The position numbers and the translations under genes were made by a program. This document shows positions 1 through 9,175 of a DNA stretch of 64,000 nucleotides, one piece after another (the first letter of the stretch is position 1; each line of letters begins with the position of its first letter). Location: contig JBDSJD010000048.1 in assembly GCA_039917615.1 (NCBI GenBank), forward strand, positions 1 through 64,000, written 5' to 3'. The notes beneath the pieces were generated by a model. That model ran no database searches, had not been told where the DNA came from, and worked only from the letters and a program-made list of their open reading frames with translations. Origin of the DNA: ZC4RG30 sp039917615. Its GTDB lineage: Bacteria > Pseudomonadota > Gammaproteobacteria > Steroidobacterales > Steroidobacteraceae.

Positions 1-784
1 CCGCGGAAGCGGCGGCCGCGCCTTGCACGTTTTGTGCGAAGCTGCGCGGATCCAGCGCCGCGCCACCAACGAGCGCACCATCGATGTCGGGCTGCGACAT
101 CAGCGTGCGCGCGTTATCCGGCTTCACGCTGCCGCCGTATTGAATTCGCATCCTGCCGGCCGTGTTCTCATCGGCCATTTCGCCTAGGGTGCGCCGAATA
201 AACGCATGCGCTTCCTGCGCCTGCTCGGCCGTGGCGGTCCGGCCGGTGCCAATCGCCCAGACCGGCTCGTAGGCAATGATGGCCCGGGCGAACGGCGCAA
301 CGCCGGACACCGCAAAAATGGCATCCAGCTGCCGGCCGAGCACCGCGTCGGTGCGGCCGGCGTCGCGGTGTTCCAGTTGTTCCCCAATGCACAGGACGGG
401 CGTCAGCCCCCGGCTCGCGGCCGTGGCAAACTTGCGGGCCACCAAGGAATCATTTTCGCCGTTCAGCGCGCGCCGTTCCGAATGCCCGACCAGCACATGG
501 CTGCAACCGACATCCAGCAGCATGGCGGAAGACACCTCTCCCGTGAACGCACCCTGTGCTTCTGCCGAAACGTCCTGCGCTCCGAGCATGATGGGTGAGT
601 CGACGAGCAGGCGGGCAACATCCGGCAGATAGACGTAAGGCGGACAGACCAGGCATTCGACCCGGTCATCGATGGTTGCGGGAGCAAGCAGCCCCTCGAC
701 CAGCGCCTTGTTCTCGGCCCGGGAACCTTGCATTTTCCAGTTGCCCGCGACCAGGCGGCGACGTTTTTTTGCAGGGTTTATCAT
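1..784 (-). CDS. tpiA: triose-phosphate isomerase, 3' end cut by window edge
   Basis: Interconverts glyceraldehyde 3-phosphate and dihydroxyacetone phosphate in the cytoplasm. The reading frame is open from ATG at 784 to the left edge, 261 codons, so only the last residues and the stop are missing (family about 250 aa). Family motifs read in order: AGNWKMQ near residue 13 (substrate-binding Asn and Lys), VLVGHSERR with the electrophilic His, AYEPVWAIGTG with the catalytic Glu, and the phosphate-binding QYGGSVKPDNA and GALVGGAAL. It lies 66 nt downstream of glmM on the same strand, the common glmM-tpiA(-secG) order. The Shine-Dalgarno is weak, so the exact start is the least certain part. Confidence 0.93.
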   Translation of the reverse strand, partial: MINPAKKRRRLVAGNWKMQGSRAENKALVEGLLAPATIDDRVECLVCPPYVYLPDVARLLVDSPIMLGAQDVSAEAQGAFTGEVSSAMLLDVGCSHVLVGHSERRALNGENDSLVARKFATAASRGLTPVLCIGEQLEHRDAGRTDAVLGRQLDAIFAVSGVAPFARAIIAYEPVWAIGTGRTATAEQAQEAHAFIRRTLGEMADENTAGRMRIQYGGSVKPDNARTLMSQPDIDGALVGGAALDPRSFAQNVQGAAAASA

Positions 785-850
785 GTAGTTCTTGGCAGCC
801 CGCAGCGGGCGCGATGATAGCGGCGCCCGAAACCGCACGCAAACTTCGGT

Positions 851-2185
851 TCAGCCGCTGGCTGCCCTTACCGCGGCCTCGATCTGCTCGGCGCAGGCAC
901 GGGTCGCGCCAGCGTCGGATCCCTCCACCATGACCCTGATCAACGGTTCGGTGCCCGAAGCTCGCAGGACAACGCGCCCCTCGCCGGCCAGTTTCTGCTC
1001 GACCTGCCTGACCACGGCTGCGACCGCGGGCATGGCCATCGGATCGAATCGCTGGCCCACGCGCACATTGAGCATCACCTGCGGGAAACGCGCCATGCCG
1101 GCTGCCAGCTGCGCCAGCGAATGCCCGGTGCGTTTCATGACGTCGAGCACCTGCAGGGCGCTCACCAGCGCATCGCCAGTGGTGGCGCGATCAAGGCACA
1201 GGATATGGCCGGAAGTCTCTCCGCCCAGTACGGCGCCAGCTTCCTTCAGCATCGCCAGGACATAGCGATCGCCAACCGCCGCACGCCGGAACCCGATGCC
1301 TTTTTCCCGCAGCGCCAGCTCCAGACCCAGATTGCTCATGACTGTGCCGACCACAGGGCCAGCCAGTTCGCCACGCGCGGCGCGATCGCAGGCAATGATG
1401 TACAGCAACTGGTCGCCATCGAGCACGCGGCCGAGATGATCCACCATCGTCAGCCGGTCCCCATCGCCATCAATCGCAATGCCTGCCACCGCTCCAACTC
1501 CGGGAACGGTCAGCTGCGTCAGATCCGGCGAGGTGGAGCCGCAGCCGTCATTGATATTGCGGCCGTTCGGCGAGCAGCCAATTGGAATCACGTCGGCGCC
1601 AAGCGCTACGAGCAGGCGCGGTCCCACTTTGAATCCGGCCCCGTTCGCGCAATCAATCACGAGCTTCATGCCGGTGAGATCAAGGCCGCCGGGCACTGTG
1701 GATTCACAGAAGGTCTGATACTGCTCAAGCATGTTGTCAGCGCGCCTGGCACGGCCGAGACGGTTGGAATGCTCGGTGACCACGCCGCGTTCCATCTCCT
1801 GCTCGATCCGTTCTTCCAAGTCGTCGGAAAGCTTGCCGCCGCTGCCATCGAAGAACTTGATGCCATTGTCTTCGTAGGGGTTATGCGATGCGCTGATCAC
1901 CACACCGAATGCGCCGGGCATCTGGCTGGTGAGATAGGCGATTCCCGGCGTGGGCATTGGACCTGTAAGCAGCACGTCGACACCTGCTGCGACAAATCCG
2001 GCCTCCAGTGCCGACTCGAACATGTAACCCGACACGCGGGTGTCCTTGCCGATCAGCGCCTTGCCGCCGCCCGGCGCCAGCACGCGTGCCGCCGCACTGG
2101 CGAGCTTCAGTGTGAAGTCGACAGTCATCGGCGCATCGCCTACACGGCCGCGCACACCGTCGGTACCAAAGTATTTACGTGCCAT
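851..2185 (-). CDS. glmM: phosphoglucosamine mutase
   Basis: Converts glucosamine 6-phosphate to glucosamine 1-phosphate on the route to UDP-GlcNAc for peptidoglycan and LPS. The protein is 444 aa, the normal family length. It begins MARKYFGTDGVRG, carries the phosphoserine loop ISASHNP (about residue 100), the metal-binding DGDGDR loop, the sugar-binding GGETSGH loop and the phosphate-binding RASGTEPLIRVM near the end. An in-frame ATG ten codons upstream (2215) exists, but the family N-terminus begins at the ATG at 2185, 2 nt after the folP stop, which points to translational coupling. Order ftsH-folP-glmM is conserved in gammaproteobacteria. Confidence 0.96.
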   Translation of the reverse strand: MARKYFGTDGVRGRVGDAPMTVDFTLKLASAAARVLAPGGGKALIGKDTRVSGYMFESALEAGFVAAGVDVLLTGPMPTPGIAYLTSQMPGAFGVVISASHNPYEDNGIKFFDGSGGKLSDDLEERIEQEMERGVVTEHSNRLGRARRADNMLEQYQTFCESTVPGGLDLTGMKLVIDCANGAGFKVGPRLLVALGADVIPIGCSPNGRNINDGCGSTSPDLTQLTVPGVGAVAGIAIDGDGDRLTMVDHLGRVLDGDQLLYIIACDRAARGELAGPVVGTVMSNLGLELALREKGIGFRRAAVGDRYVLAMLKEAGAVLGGETSGHILCLDRATTGDALVSALQVLDVMKRTGHSLAQLAAGMARFPQVMLNVRVGQRFDPMAMPAVAAVVRQVEQKLAGEGRVVLRASGTEPLIRVMVEGSDAGATRACAEQIEAAVRAASG

Positions 2186-2187
2186 CG

Positions 2188-3021
2188 TCAATGCGCTCCA
2201 GTGCGGGTGGCCCATGCTACAGCTACTGCATCGCAGGTTTCGGCCACGTCGTGACAGCGGATGATGCGCGCCCCGTGCAGTGTCGCAATGGTCGCCAGCG
2301 CCAGGCTGCCCGCCAGGCGCTGGTCAACTGGCCTGCCCAGCAATTTGCCCAGCATTGACTTGCGCGACAGCCCCACCAGCAGGGGGAACCTCCCGGCGGC
2401 AAGCCGCGGCAATCCGGCCAGCAGGCTCAGGTTGTGCTGCAGCGTCTTGCCAAAACCAAATCCCGGATCGAGCAGGATGCGGTCGGCGCTGATGCCCGCC
2501 GCCAGGCAGGCAGCGGCCCGGGCCTGCAGGAACGCGCCCACCTCACCCACCACATCGGCGTATTGCGGCGCCGCCTGCATGGTCCCCGGTGTGCCTTGCA
2601 TATGCATGAGGCACACTGCTGCCGTCGATGCGGCAACGGCGGCAACCGCGCCTGGCGCCTGCAAAGCCAGCACGTCGTTGACGAGACCGGCGCCGGCGGC
2701 AATCGCGGCGCGCATGACTTCGGGCTTCATGGTGTCGATGGAGATCACCACATCGAGCTCGCTGCGCAGCGCGTAGATCACCGGCAGAACGCGATCAAGC
2801 TCCTCCTGCAACGACACGGGTGCGGCGCCGGGGCGCGTGGATTCCCCGCCGACATCGATGATGCCCGCCCCGGCTGCAACCATTGACCGTGCGTGCGCGC
2901 GCGCAGGATCGAGACTTTGGTACCGCCCACCGTCGGAGAAGGAGTCGGCGGTAACGTTGAGAACGCCCATGACCACCGGGCGCGAGATATCCAGCACGCG
3001 GTCAGCGCAAACCAGTCGCAA
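2188..3021 (-). CDS. folP: dihydropteroate synthase
   Basis: Condenses p-aminobenzoate with dihydropterin pyrophosphate in folate synthesis; sulfonamide target. Motifs: MGVLNVTADSFSDGG near the N-terminus, VVISIDTMKPEV, LLDPGFGFGKTLQHN, LVGLSRKSMLG and the closing IRCHDVAET. The start is not an ATG. TTG at 3021 gives 277 aa whose first residues (LRLVCADRVLDISRP) line up with the usual FolP N-terminus and lies 16 nt past the ftsH stop. A longer frame opens at GTG 3105 inside ftsH and adds 28 Pro/Arg-rich residues that do not look like FolP. I prefer TTG; the start is the uncertain part, the identity is not. Confidence 0.93.
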   Translation of the reverse strand: MRLVCADRVLDISRPVVMGVLNVTADSFSDGGRYQSLDPARAHARSMVAAGAGIIDVGGESTRPGAAPVSLQEELDRVLPVIYALRSELDVVISIDTMKPEVMRAAIAAGAGLVNDVLALQAPGAVAAVAASTAAVCLMHMQGTPGTMQAAPQYADVVGEVGAFLQARAAACLAAGISADRILLDPGFGFGKTLQHNLSLLAGLPRLAAGRFPLLVGLSRKSMLGKLLGRPVDQRLAGSLALATIATLHGARIIRCHDVAETCDAVAVAWATRTGAH

Positions 3022-3037
3022 GGCTGTTCCGGAAAAA

Positions 3038-4957
3038 TCAGCCGGGATTGCGTGCGGCCGAACCAAACGCCGGGCGCGGCTCGACGGCGGCGCCGGTTCC
3101 GCCACTATCGGTCGGACCCAGACCGCTGTCCCAGTCCGCAGGCGGAGTGGGCGGCTTGCCGTCCATGATCTCCCGGATCTGTTTGTCGTCGATGGTTTCG
3201 TATTTCACCAGCGCATCGGCCATGGAATGCAGCTTGTCGAGATGCTGCTCCAAGATGCCCCTGGCGCGGTTGTAATTGGTCTCGATTACGCGCCGCACTT
3301 CTTCATCAATGAGATGCGCGGTGACGTCGGACACCTGCTTGGTCTGCGTAACCTGGCGACCCAGGAACACTTCGCCGGATTCTTCCGAATAGGTCAGCGG
3401 CCCGAGGCGGTCCGACAGGCCCCACTTGGTGACCATGCTGCGTGCCAGATCGGTGGCGCGTTCGATGTCGTTCGATGCACCGGTGGTGACCGCATCGCGG
3501 CCGAAGATCAGCTCTTCGGCAATGCGCCCACCGAACAGCGTGGTGATGGAGCTTTCAATGCGCCGCTTGCTCATCGAGTAGCGGTCCTGTTCCGGCAGGA
3601 ACTGCGTGACACCGAGCGCGCGGCCGCGTGGAATGATGGTGACCTTGTACACCGGGTCATGTTCCGGCACCGTCAGGCCCACGATTGCATGACCGGCTTC
3701 GTGATAAGCCGTCATGCGCTTCTCTTCGTTGCTCATGACCATGGAGCGGCGTTCGGCGCCCATGAGGATCTTGTCCTTGGCCTTCTCGAACTGGTCCATC
3801 GACACCAGACGCAAATTGGCCCGCGCCGCAAACAGCGCGGCCTCGTTCACCAGGTTGGCAAGGTCTGCACCCGAAAAGCCGGGCGTTCCGCGTGCAATCA
3901 GTGACGGCTTTACATCGTCGGCGATCGGCACCTTGCGCATGTGCACGCGCAGGATCTGTTCCCGACCGCGCACATCCGGCAGCGGCACCACGACCTGGCG
4001 GTCGAAGCGGCCCGGCCGCAGCAGCGCCGGATCCAGCACGTCCGGACGGTTGGTGGCAGCGATGACGATGATGCCCTCGTTGCCCTCGAAACCATCCATC
4101 TCGACCAGCAGCTGGTTGAGGGTTTGTTCGCGTTCGTCGTGACCCCCACCGAGGCCTGCGCCGCGATGCCGGCCAACCGCGTCGATCTCATCGATGAAGA
4201 TGATGCAGGGCGCATGCTTCTTGGCCTGCTCGAACATGTCGCGCACGCGCGAGGCACCGACGCCGACGAACATCTCCACGAAATCGGAACCGGAGATGGT
4301 GAAGAAAGGCACCTTTGCTTCACCCGCGATGGCGCGTGCCAGCAGTGTCTTGCCGGTGCCGGGCGAGCCGACCATCAGCACACCCTTGGGAATCTTGCCG
4401 CCGAGCTTCTGGAACTTGCCGGGGTCTTTCAGGAAGTCGACGATCTCGCTGACTTCCTGCTTGGCTTCTTCTACGCCGGCCACGTCGGCAAACGTCACGT
4501 TGACCTGGTCTTCGCCCAGCAGCCGCGCCTTGCTCTTGCCGAAGGACATGGCGCCACGGCCACCGGCGGCGCCCTGCATCTGGCGCAGCATGTAGACGAA
4601 CACCATGATCAGCAGCAACGCGGGGGCCAGCTGCAGCAGCAGTGAAGTGAGGAAGCTGGGTTCCTTGGGCGGACGGGCCTCGATGGCGACGTTGGCCTTG
4701 TGCAGGCTGCCGATCAGCGCCGAGTTGTCGGTCTCTGGACTGTAGGCGCGGAACTGGGTCTTGTTCGTGCGCTCCCCTTCGATGATCTGCCCTTGCAGGA
4801 TGACCTTTTCAACACTTCCGGCGTCGACCTCGTCCAGGAACGTGGAATAGAGCACGGCCGGGGGCGCTGCTGTGGTCGGCATGAAACGGCTGAAAAGGAA
4901 CAGCACGGCCACCACGACCACTATCCAGATCAGCACCTTGCCAGTCATGTCATTCAA
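3038..4957 (-). CDS. ftsH: ATP-dependent zinc metalloprotease FtsH
   Basis: Inner-membrane AAA+ protease that removes misassembled membrane proteins and short-lived regulators such as sigma-32 and LpxC. The 639-aa protein has an N-terminal membrane helix (about 7-25), a small periplasmic part, a second helix (about 105-122), an AAA module with Walker A GSPGTGKT, Walker B IIFIDEID and an arginine-finger region, then a peptidase domain with HEAGH. The start appears to be TTG: it yields MNDMTGK, the common N-terminus in this group, with AAGGA 7 nt upstream; the ATG three codons later (4948) is poorly spaced from that site. First gene of ftsH-folP-glmM-tpiA. Confidence 0.96.
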   Translation of the reverse strand: MNDMTGKVLIWIVVVVAVLFLFSRFMPTTAAPPAVLYSTFLDEVDAGSVEKVILQGQIIEGERTNKTQFRAYSPETDNSALIGSLHKANVAIEARPPKEPSFLTSLLLQLAPALLLIMVFVYMLRQMQGAAGGRGAMSFGKSKARLLGEDQVNVTFADVAGVEEAKQEVSEIVDFLKDPGKFQKLGGKIPKGVLMVGSPGTGKTLLARAIAGEAKVPFFTISGSDFVEMFVGVGASRVRDMFEQAKKHAPCIIFIDEIDAVGRHRGAGLGGGHDEREQTLNQLLVEMDGFEGNEGIIVIAATNRPDVLDPALLRPGRFDRQVVVPLPDVRGREQILRVHMRKVPIADDVKPSLIARGTPGFSGADLANLVNEAALFAARANLRLVSMDQFEKAKDKILMGAERRSMVMSNEEKRMTAYHEAGHAIVGLTVPEHDPVYKVTIIPRGRALGVTQFLPEQDRYSMSKRRIESSITTLFGGRIAEELIFGRDAVTTGASNDIERATDLARSMVTKWGLSDRLGPLTYSEESGEVFLGRQVTQTKQVSDVTAHLIDEEVRRVIETNYNRARGILEQHLDKLHSMADALVKYETIDDKQIREIMDGKPPTPPADWDSGLGPTDSGGTGAAVEPRPAFGSAARNPG

Positions 4958-5146
4958 TTGGATTTCCTTGCCGGACAGACCCGCTGCCCAGTAGCACTAA
5001 CCACGCTACACCATCCCAGGGCCGCTCGCCAGCAAGCGCGCCCCAGGAATACATCGACACCAGTCCCGGAATCCGTACCCCGCAGGGTGTTGATGAGGGC
5101 CCCGCCCGCGACTTCAAGGCGCGGCGCCGGGTTAGAATGCAGGGGC

Positions 5147-5443
5147 ATGCAGTTATCCGAAAAGCAACGGCGCCACCTGAAGGGTCTCGCGCACTCCCTC
5201 AAACCCATAATCCTGATGGGAAATTCCGGCCTGACCGACGCGGTGGTTGCCGAAACCTCACGGGCGCTGGCGGATCATGAGCTGATCAAGGTGCGGCTGC
5301 CGGGCAAGGATCGGGAGGAGCGTGATGCCGCCCTGAAATCGCTGGCGGAGCGGACGGACAGCGCTTTTGTGACCCGTATCGGCCACATTGCCGTGCTGTT
5401 CAGGCAGCGCGAGAAGGTCTCCGGGTTCGTGCTGCCGGGGTAG
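5147..5443 (+). CDS. yhbY: ribosome assembly RNA-binding protein YhbY (CRM domain)
   Basis: Small CRM-domain protein that binds pre-50S ribosomal RNA. At 98 aa it has the family length. It begins MQLSEKQRRHLKGLAHSLKP, carries the CRM GxxG-type loop as MGNSGLTDAV (about 24-33) and the HELIKVRLPGKDREE segment. It is divergent from ftsH. A TTAGAAT-type -10 at 5132-5138 sits only about 9 nt before the ATG, so the message may be leaderless or nearly so. In many gammaproteobacteria yhbY is divergent from rlmE-ftsH; here rlmE is missing from between them. Confidence 0.93.
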   Translation: MQLSEKQRRHLKGLAHSLKPIILMGNSGLTDAVVAETSRALADHELIKVRLPGKDREERDAALKSLAERTDSAFVTRIGHIAVLFRQREKVSGFVLPG

Positions 5444-5511
5444 CCCAACCGGGAGCGCCGCCACGCCTGCCGCTGCCAAGGCAGAAGATCGACGCCCGCC
5501 GTTGTAAGCGC

Positions 5512-5937
5512 CTATTTCGCAATTACGGTGTACTTGCTGCTCCCAAGTTGCCCGGCCTCCCGGGAAGCGGTGACTGTCACGTTCCAGGTCCCGCTCATGA
5601 TCAGATTGCCATTGCCACGGTAGATTCCATCGCCCACTGATATCAGCGGGAAAGAACTGCGCATCTCGGGCATGTTCATCGACGGCATGGCGGGCATGTA
5701 GAACACGGCTGTAACCGTGGCATCTGCCACAGGCGCACCCGCCTGCTTCAGGGAAACTTCCAGCTTGTTCTCGCCAGCCCGAGGCGGGTCTGGATCTACC
5801 TTGAATGAGATGCTGAATTCATTCCCTGCAGGAGACGCCACCGCTTTGAGCCCGGAGGCCGGTTCCCGATTGCAGGCAGTTATGGTCCCACACAGCATCG
5901 CCAATAGCGTCAGTCTTGTCGCAATTCCAATCGCCAT
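5512..5937 (-). CDS. YtkA/FixH-like lipoprotein at the end of the efflux operon
   Basis: A 141-aa exported lipoprotein: a short Arg-containing n-region, hydrophobic core and lipobox ending ITAC (Cys about residue 22), then an immunoglobulin-like beta domain resembling the YtkA-like domain seen near copper and heme-copper genes. The middle is Met/Pro rich (YMPAMPSMNMPEM), which could bind Cu(I) or be structural. The start at 5937 has GGAAGG 9 nt upstream; an ATG at 5958 overlaps the preceding stop as ATGA but gives a less typical signal peptide. Last gene of the operon with the RND pump. A role in periplasmic metal handling is inferred from context only. Confidence 0.75.
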   Translation of the reverse strand: MAIGIATRLTLLAMLCGTITACNREPASGLKAVASPAGNEFSISFKVDPDPPRAGENKLEVSLKQAGAPVADATVTAVFYMPAMPSMNMPEMRSSFPLISVGDGIYRGNGNLIMSGTWNVTVTASREAGQLGSSKYTVIAK

Positions 5938-5954
5938 ACGCGTTGTCCTTCCTG

Positions 5955-6053
5955 TCATGGTTCCGCTGCCAGCTTGTAGGCAGCGTCCACGAAGAACCCG
6001 CCCACTGCAACTACCTGCTCTCCGGCAGCTGACAGCGACACCAAGCGGATCAC
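5955..6053 (-). pseudogene. 32-codon copy of the RND adaptor C-terminus
   Basis: Between the RND pump and the lipoprotein lies a short frame starting GTG at 6053 (overlapping the pump stop as GTGA) and stopping TGA at 5955 (overlapping a lipoprotein ATG as ATGA). Its 32 residues contain AGEQVV and G-FFVDA-YK and closely match the last 30 residues of the adaptor encoded at 9175-9831 (AGEQVV, GSFFVDAEYKMK). It has no signal peptide and is too short for an adaptor. The simplest reading is the surviving tail of a second adaptor gene lost by deletion or fused away; a small coupled peptide cannot be excluded. Confidence 0.6.
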
Positions 6054-9000
6054 GGCGCCGCCTGTGTGCCGCGACGACGCCTGATGTCTTCGCCTATTGC
6101 GAACAGGCAGGGGATCAGGAACAACACGTAGATGGCAGAGGTGGCCATGCCACCGATCGTGGGTGTGGCGATGGGCTTCATCAGTTCCATGCCCTGACCG
6201 GTAGAGAACATGACCGGGAACAGCGACAGCACCGTGGCGGCGACTGTCATCAGTTTGGGTCGCAGGCGGGCTGCGGAGCCCTCGACAACCGCGTCCATGT
6301 AGGACTGCCCTTCTTTCCTGTTCGCCAACGCCTGGCGAATGAAGACGATCATGATGATGCCTGTCTGGATGGCGACGGCAAACAGGGCAACGTAGCCGAT
6401 GATGACGGCCGTAGTCATGGAGTAACCCAGCCACCCCTGCAGGAATACCCCGCCGATCAGTGCAAAAGGAACAGACAGCATGATGAGCGCGCTGTCGGCA
6501 ATCGACCGGAATGCCAGCAGCAGCAACCCGAATATGATCAGCAGCGTGACCGGCACCACGATCGCAAGTCGCGCGCGGGCTTCCTGCGAATACCTGTAGA
6601 TGCCCGTCCACTCCAGGCTGTAACCCGTCGGCAACGCAAGGTTCGTGCCCAGGTATCGCTGCGCGCCCTTCACGTAGTCAGGGGCCGTGACCTGGCCGAG
6701 ATAGACGTATACATAGCCGGCAAGTTCGCCATTGTCACTGCGAATCATCTCGGGCATCTTGCGGACAGCGACATCAGCCACATCGCTCAGCGGAACACTG
6801 CGCCCGTCGGCTGTGACCACCGGCGCCATCCGGACCTTCTGTGTGGAGTCCGCATACTCCGACGCGTATTGCACACTCAGCGGAATGGAGGTGCGGTCTG
6901 CCTGCCTGAGGCGCAGCACGTTGTCGCCACCGATTCCATAGCGCACGGTGGCCTGCGCTTCTTCAACAGTTACCTCGTGATCCGCCATCTTCTCCGGATC
7001 TGACCGCACATCCACGAAATACCCTTCCGAAATGCGCTCTGCAATCACCGAGGTGGTGCCGGGATAGTTGCGCAGCAACTCTTCAACCTGCTTGGCCACA
7101 CTTTCGATGCCTGTGACTTCAGGCCCCTTTACCTTGATGCCAACTGCTGTCTGGATTCCCGTGTCCTGCATCAGCACGCGAGTGCTGATCGGCTGAGTCC
7201 AGCTGTTGACGAAACCTGTTACCTGCAGGGCAGCATCCATCTCTGCGATCAGCTTCGCCTTCGTCAACCCCTTGCGCCACGCCGCATGCGGATGCAGGAG
7301 AACGGTGGTCTCGATCATGGTGACAGGGGCGGAATCCGTGGCGGAGTCGGCCCGGCCAAGCTTTCCGAACACGCTTGCGACCTCGGGAAACGCCTTCAGC
7401 TTGCGGTCCATCTGCTGAAGTATCCAGCCTGCTTCCCGCGCTGGAATGCCCGGCAGCGTGGTCGGCATGTACAACACCGAACCCTCCTCCATTTCCGGCA
7501 TGTAGTCGCTGCGAAATCCCGACAGCAGGATGACGGCAGGAATCATCAACAGGATACTGGCGGCGACAAACGCGTAGCGGAAGCGGATCACGCGACCCAG
7601 CAGCCAACGGTAGACGCGAACCGGCCCGGACTCCCGATAGCTGCGGACCGAGTGAGTCTGCTTGTTGAATATCCACACCACGAGAATGGGCAGCAGGAAC
7701 AGCGTCAGCAGAGTGGAAAATCCAATGGCAAACGTCTTGGCAAACGCCAGTGGATCGAACAGCCGCGCCTCCCGCGCGCCCAGGAAGAAGATCGGCAGGA
7801 AAGACGCCAGAATGATCAGCATCGAAAACAACAGGGGCCGTACCACCGTGGCCATTGCGCGGACAATCAACGCGCGCCTCGCGGCCGCATCCAGTTGACC
7901 TCGCAGCGCGATTTCTGCCGTGCAGTTCTCGACGATCACGATCGTGGCATCGATCATTTCGCCAATGGCAATGGCCAGACCCGCGAGGGAGAGCAGGTTG
8001 ATCGTCTGGTTGAACACGGCAAGCGGCAAAGCCGTAAACAGCGTTGCCAGTAGCAACACGCAGATTGGCGCGATTGCAGAACGCAGATTTCGCAGGAAGA
8101 GCGCGATGATGACTATGACCACCAGCAGCTCATACGCGAGTGTTTCCAGAAAACTCTTGAGTGTTCCCCAGATCAACGATGACCGGTTGTATGTGGTCAG
8201 CACCTCGATGCCTGCTGGCAGTCCGACCTTGAGATCGGCGAGCTTTCGCTCCAAAGCCCTGCTCACTGCAAGGACGTTCTGGCCCTGCTCCATGACGACG
8301 ATGCCACCCACAACCTCGCCTGCTCCATCGAGATCGGCGATGCTGCGCCGCAGGTCGTAGCCGACCTGCAGATAGCCGATGTCCTTCATGCGGACAACCT
8401 TGCCATCGTGGCCACGGCCGAGGACCAGGTGTTCGAGCTTGTCCAGGTTGTCCTTCTCGATCACGCCCCGCAGCTGGTAATCCCGGTTGGTAACCTCGAT
8501 GGTTCGTCCGCCGACTTCGTCGAATGCGGACCGCAAGGTCCCGATCACGCTGGGCAGCGACAATCCCGCGCTGGCCAGCAAGGGCGGAAAGATCCGGAAC
8601 TGGTATTGCTTCTCGAGTCCTCCCACTGAGGCAACTTCGGCGATCCCCGGGACGGATTGCAGCGAGGGTTTGACCTGATTCTCATTGAGCAGGCGTAATT
8701 CGCGCAGATCGCGCGTCTGTTGCCTGTCGACCAGCGCATATTGATAGATCCAGCCCATGCTGCCTGCGTCGGGACCGAGCGTGATGGTGGCATCAGGAGG
8801 CAACTGCGGACGAATGGCGTTGATCCGGTCCAGCACTCGCTGCCTTGCTGGCTCACGCTGCACACCGTCACCCAGGACAACAAAGATAAAGGCGTAGCCC
8901 ATATGCGAAGTGCCACGAATGGCCTTTACGCCCGGCGCGCCAAGCAGCGCCCTGACGATTGGCGCTGCGACTTCCTCTTCCAGCAATTGCGGGCTGCGCT

Positions 9001-9175
9001 GCCACTTCGCGTATACGATGATCTGCGGATCGGAAATATCCGGTATCGCATCCAGCGGTGCGGTACGGATGGCGTACACACTCGCGACAGCTCCCGCCGC
9101 AACCAACAACCAGACCAGCAGCCGGTTGCGGATCACCTGTTCGATGATGGTCGTGAGTCCGATGCCTTTGCGCAT
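6050..9175 (-). CDS. CusA/CzcA-family heavy-metal RND efflux pump
   Basis: Inner-membrane proton-driven pump of the heavy-metal RND class, expelling cations across the periplasm with an adaptor and outer-membrane channel. The 1041-aa protein has the RND plan: one N-terminal helix, a large periplasmic porter domain, six helices around residues 330-530, a second porter domain and a final helical bundle. The helix-4 motif GEMIDATIVIVEN carries the Asp expected for proton relay. The N-terminus (PLDAIPDISDPQIIVY) is CusA-like, suggesting Cu/Ag, but the substrate is inferred. ATG at 9175 overlaps the adaptor stop (TGATG). No TolC-like channel is adjacent; the operon has an OprB-like porin instead. 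Confidence 0.93.
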   Translation of the reverse strand: MRKGIGLTTIIEQVIRNRLLVWLLVAAGAVASVYAIRTAPLDAIPDISDPQIIVYAKWQRSPQLLEEEVAAPIVRALLGAPGVKAIRGTSHMGYAFIFVVLGDGVQREPARQRVLDRINAIRPQLPPDATITLGPDAGSMGWIYQYALVDRQQTRDLRELRLLNENQVKPSLQSVPGIAEVASVGGLEKQYQFRIFPPLLASAGLSLPSVIGTLRSAFDEVGGRTIEVTNRDYQLRGVIEKDNLDKLEHLVLGRGHDGKVVRMKDIGYLQVGYDLRRSIADLDGAGEVVGGIVVMEQGQNVLAVSRALERKLADLKVGLPAGIEVLTTYNRSSLIWGTLKSFLETLAYELLVVIVIIALFLRNLRSAIAPICVLLLATLFTALPLAVFNQTINLLSLAGLAIAIGEMIDATIVIVENCTAEIALRGQLDAAARRALIVRAMATVVRPLLFSMLIILASFLPIFFLGAREARLFDPLAFAKTFAIGFSTLLTLFLLPILVVWIFNKQTHSVRSYRESGPVRVYRWLLGRVIRFRYAFVAASILLMIPAVILLSGFRSDYMPEMEEGSVLYMPTTLPGIPAREAGWILQQMDRKLKAFPEVASVFGKLGRADSATDSAPVTMIETTVLLHPHAAWRKGLTKAKLIAEMDAALQVTGFVNSWTQPISTRVLMQDTGIQTAVGIKVKGPEVTGIESVAKQVEELLRNYPGTTSVIAERISEGYFVDVRSDPEKMADHEVTVEEAQATVRYGIGGDNVLRLRQADRTSIPLSVQYASEYADSTQKVRMAPVVTADGRSVPLSDVADVAVRKMPEMIRSDNGELAGYVYVYLGQVTAPDYVKGAQRYLGTNLALPTGYSLEWTGIYRYSQEARARLAIVVPVTLLIIFGLLLLAFRSIADSALIMLSVPFALIGGVFLQGWLGYSMTTAVIIGYVALFAVAIQTGIIMIVFIRQALANRKEGQSYMDAVVEGSAARLRPKLMTVAATVLSLFPVMFSTGQGMELMKPIATPTIGGMATSAIYVLFLIPCLFAIGEDIRRRRGTQAAP

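Noticed and set aside
5955..6611. Minus-strand frame of 218 codons overlapping the pump 3' end
   Set aside because: Only its last 32 codons resemble a protein (the adaptor tail); the rest is a shifted reading of the RND gene.
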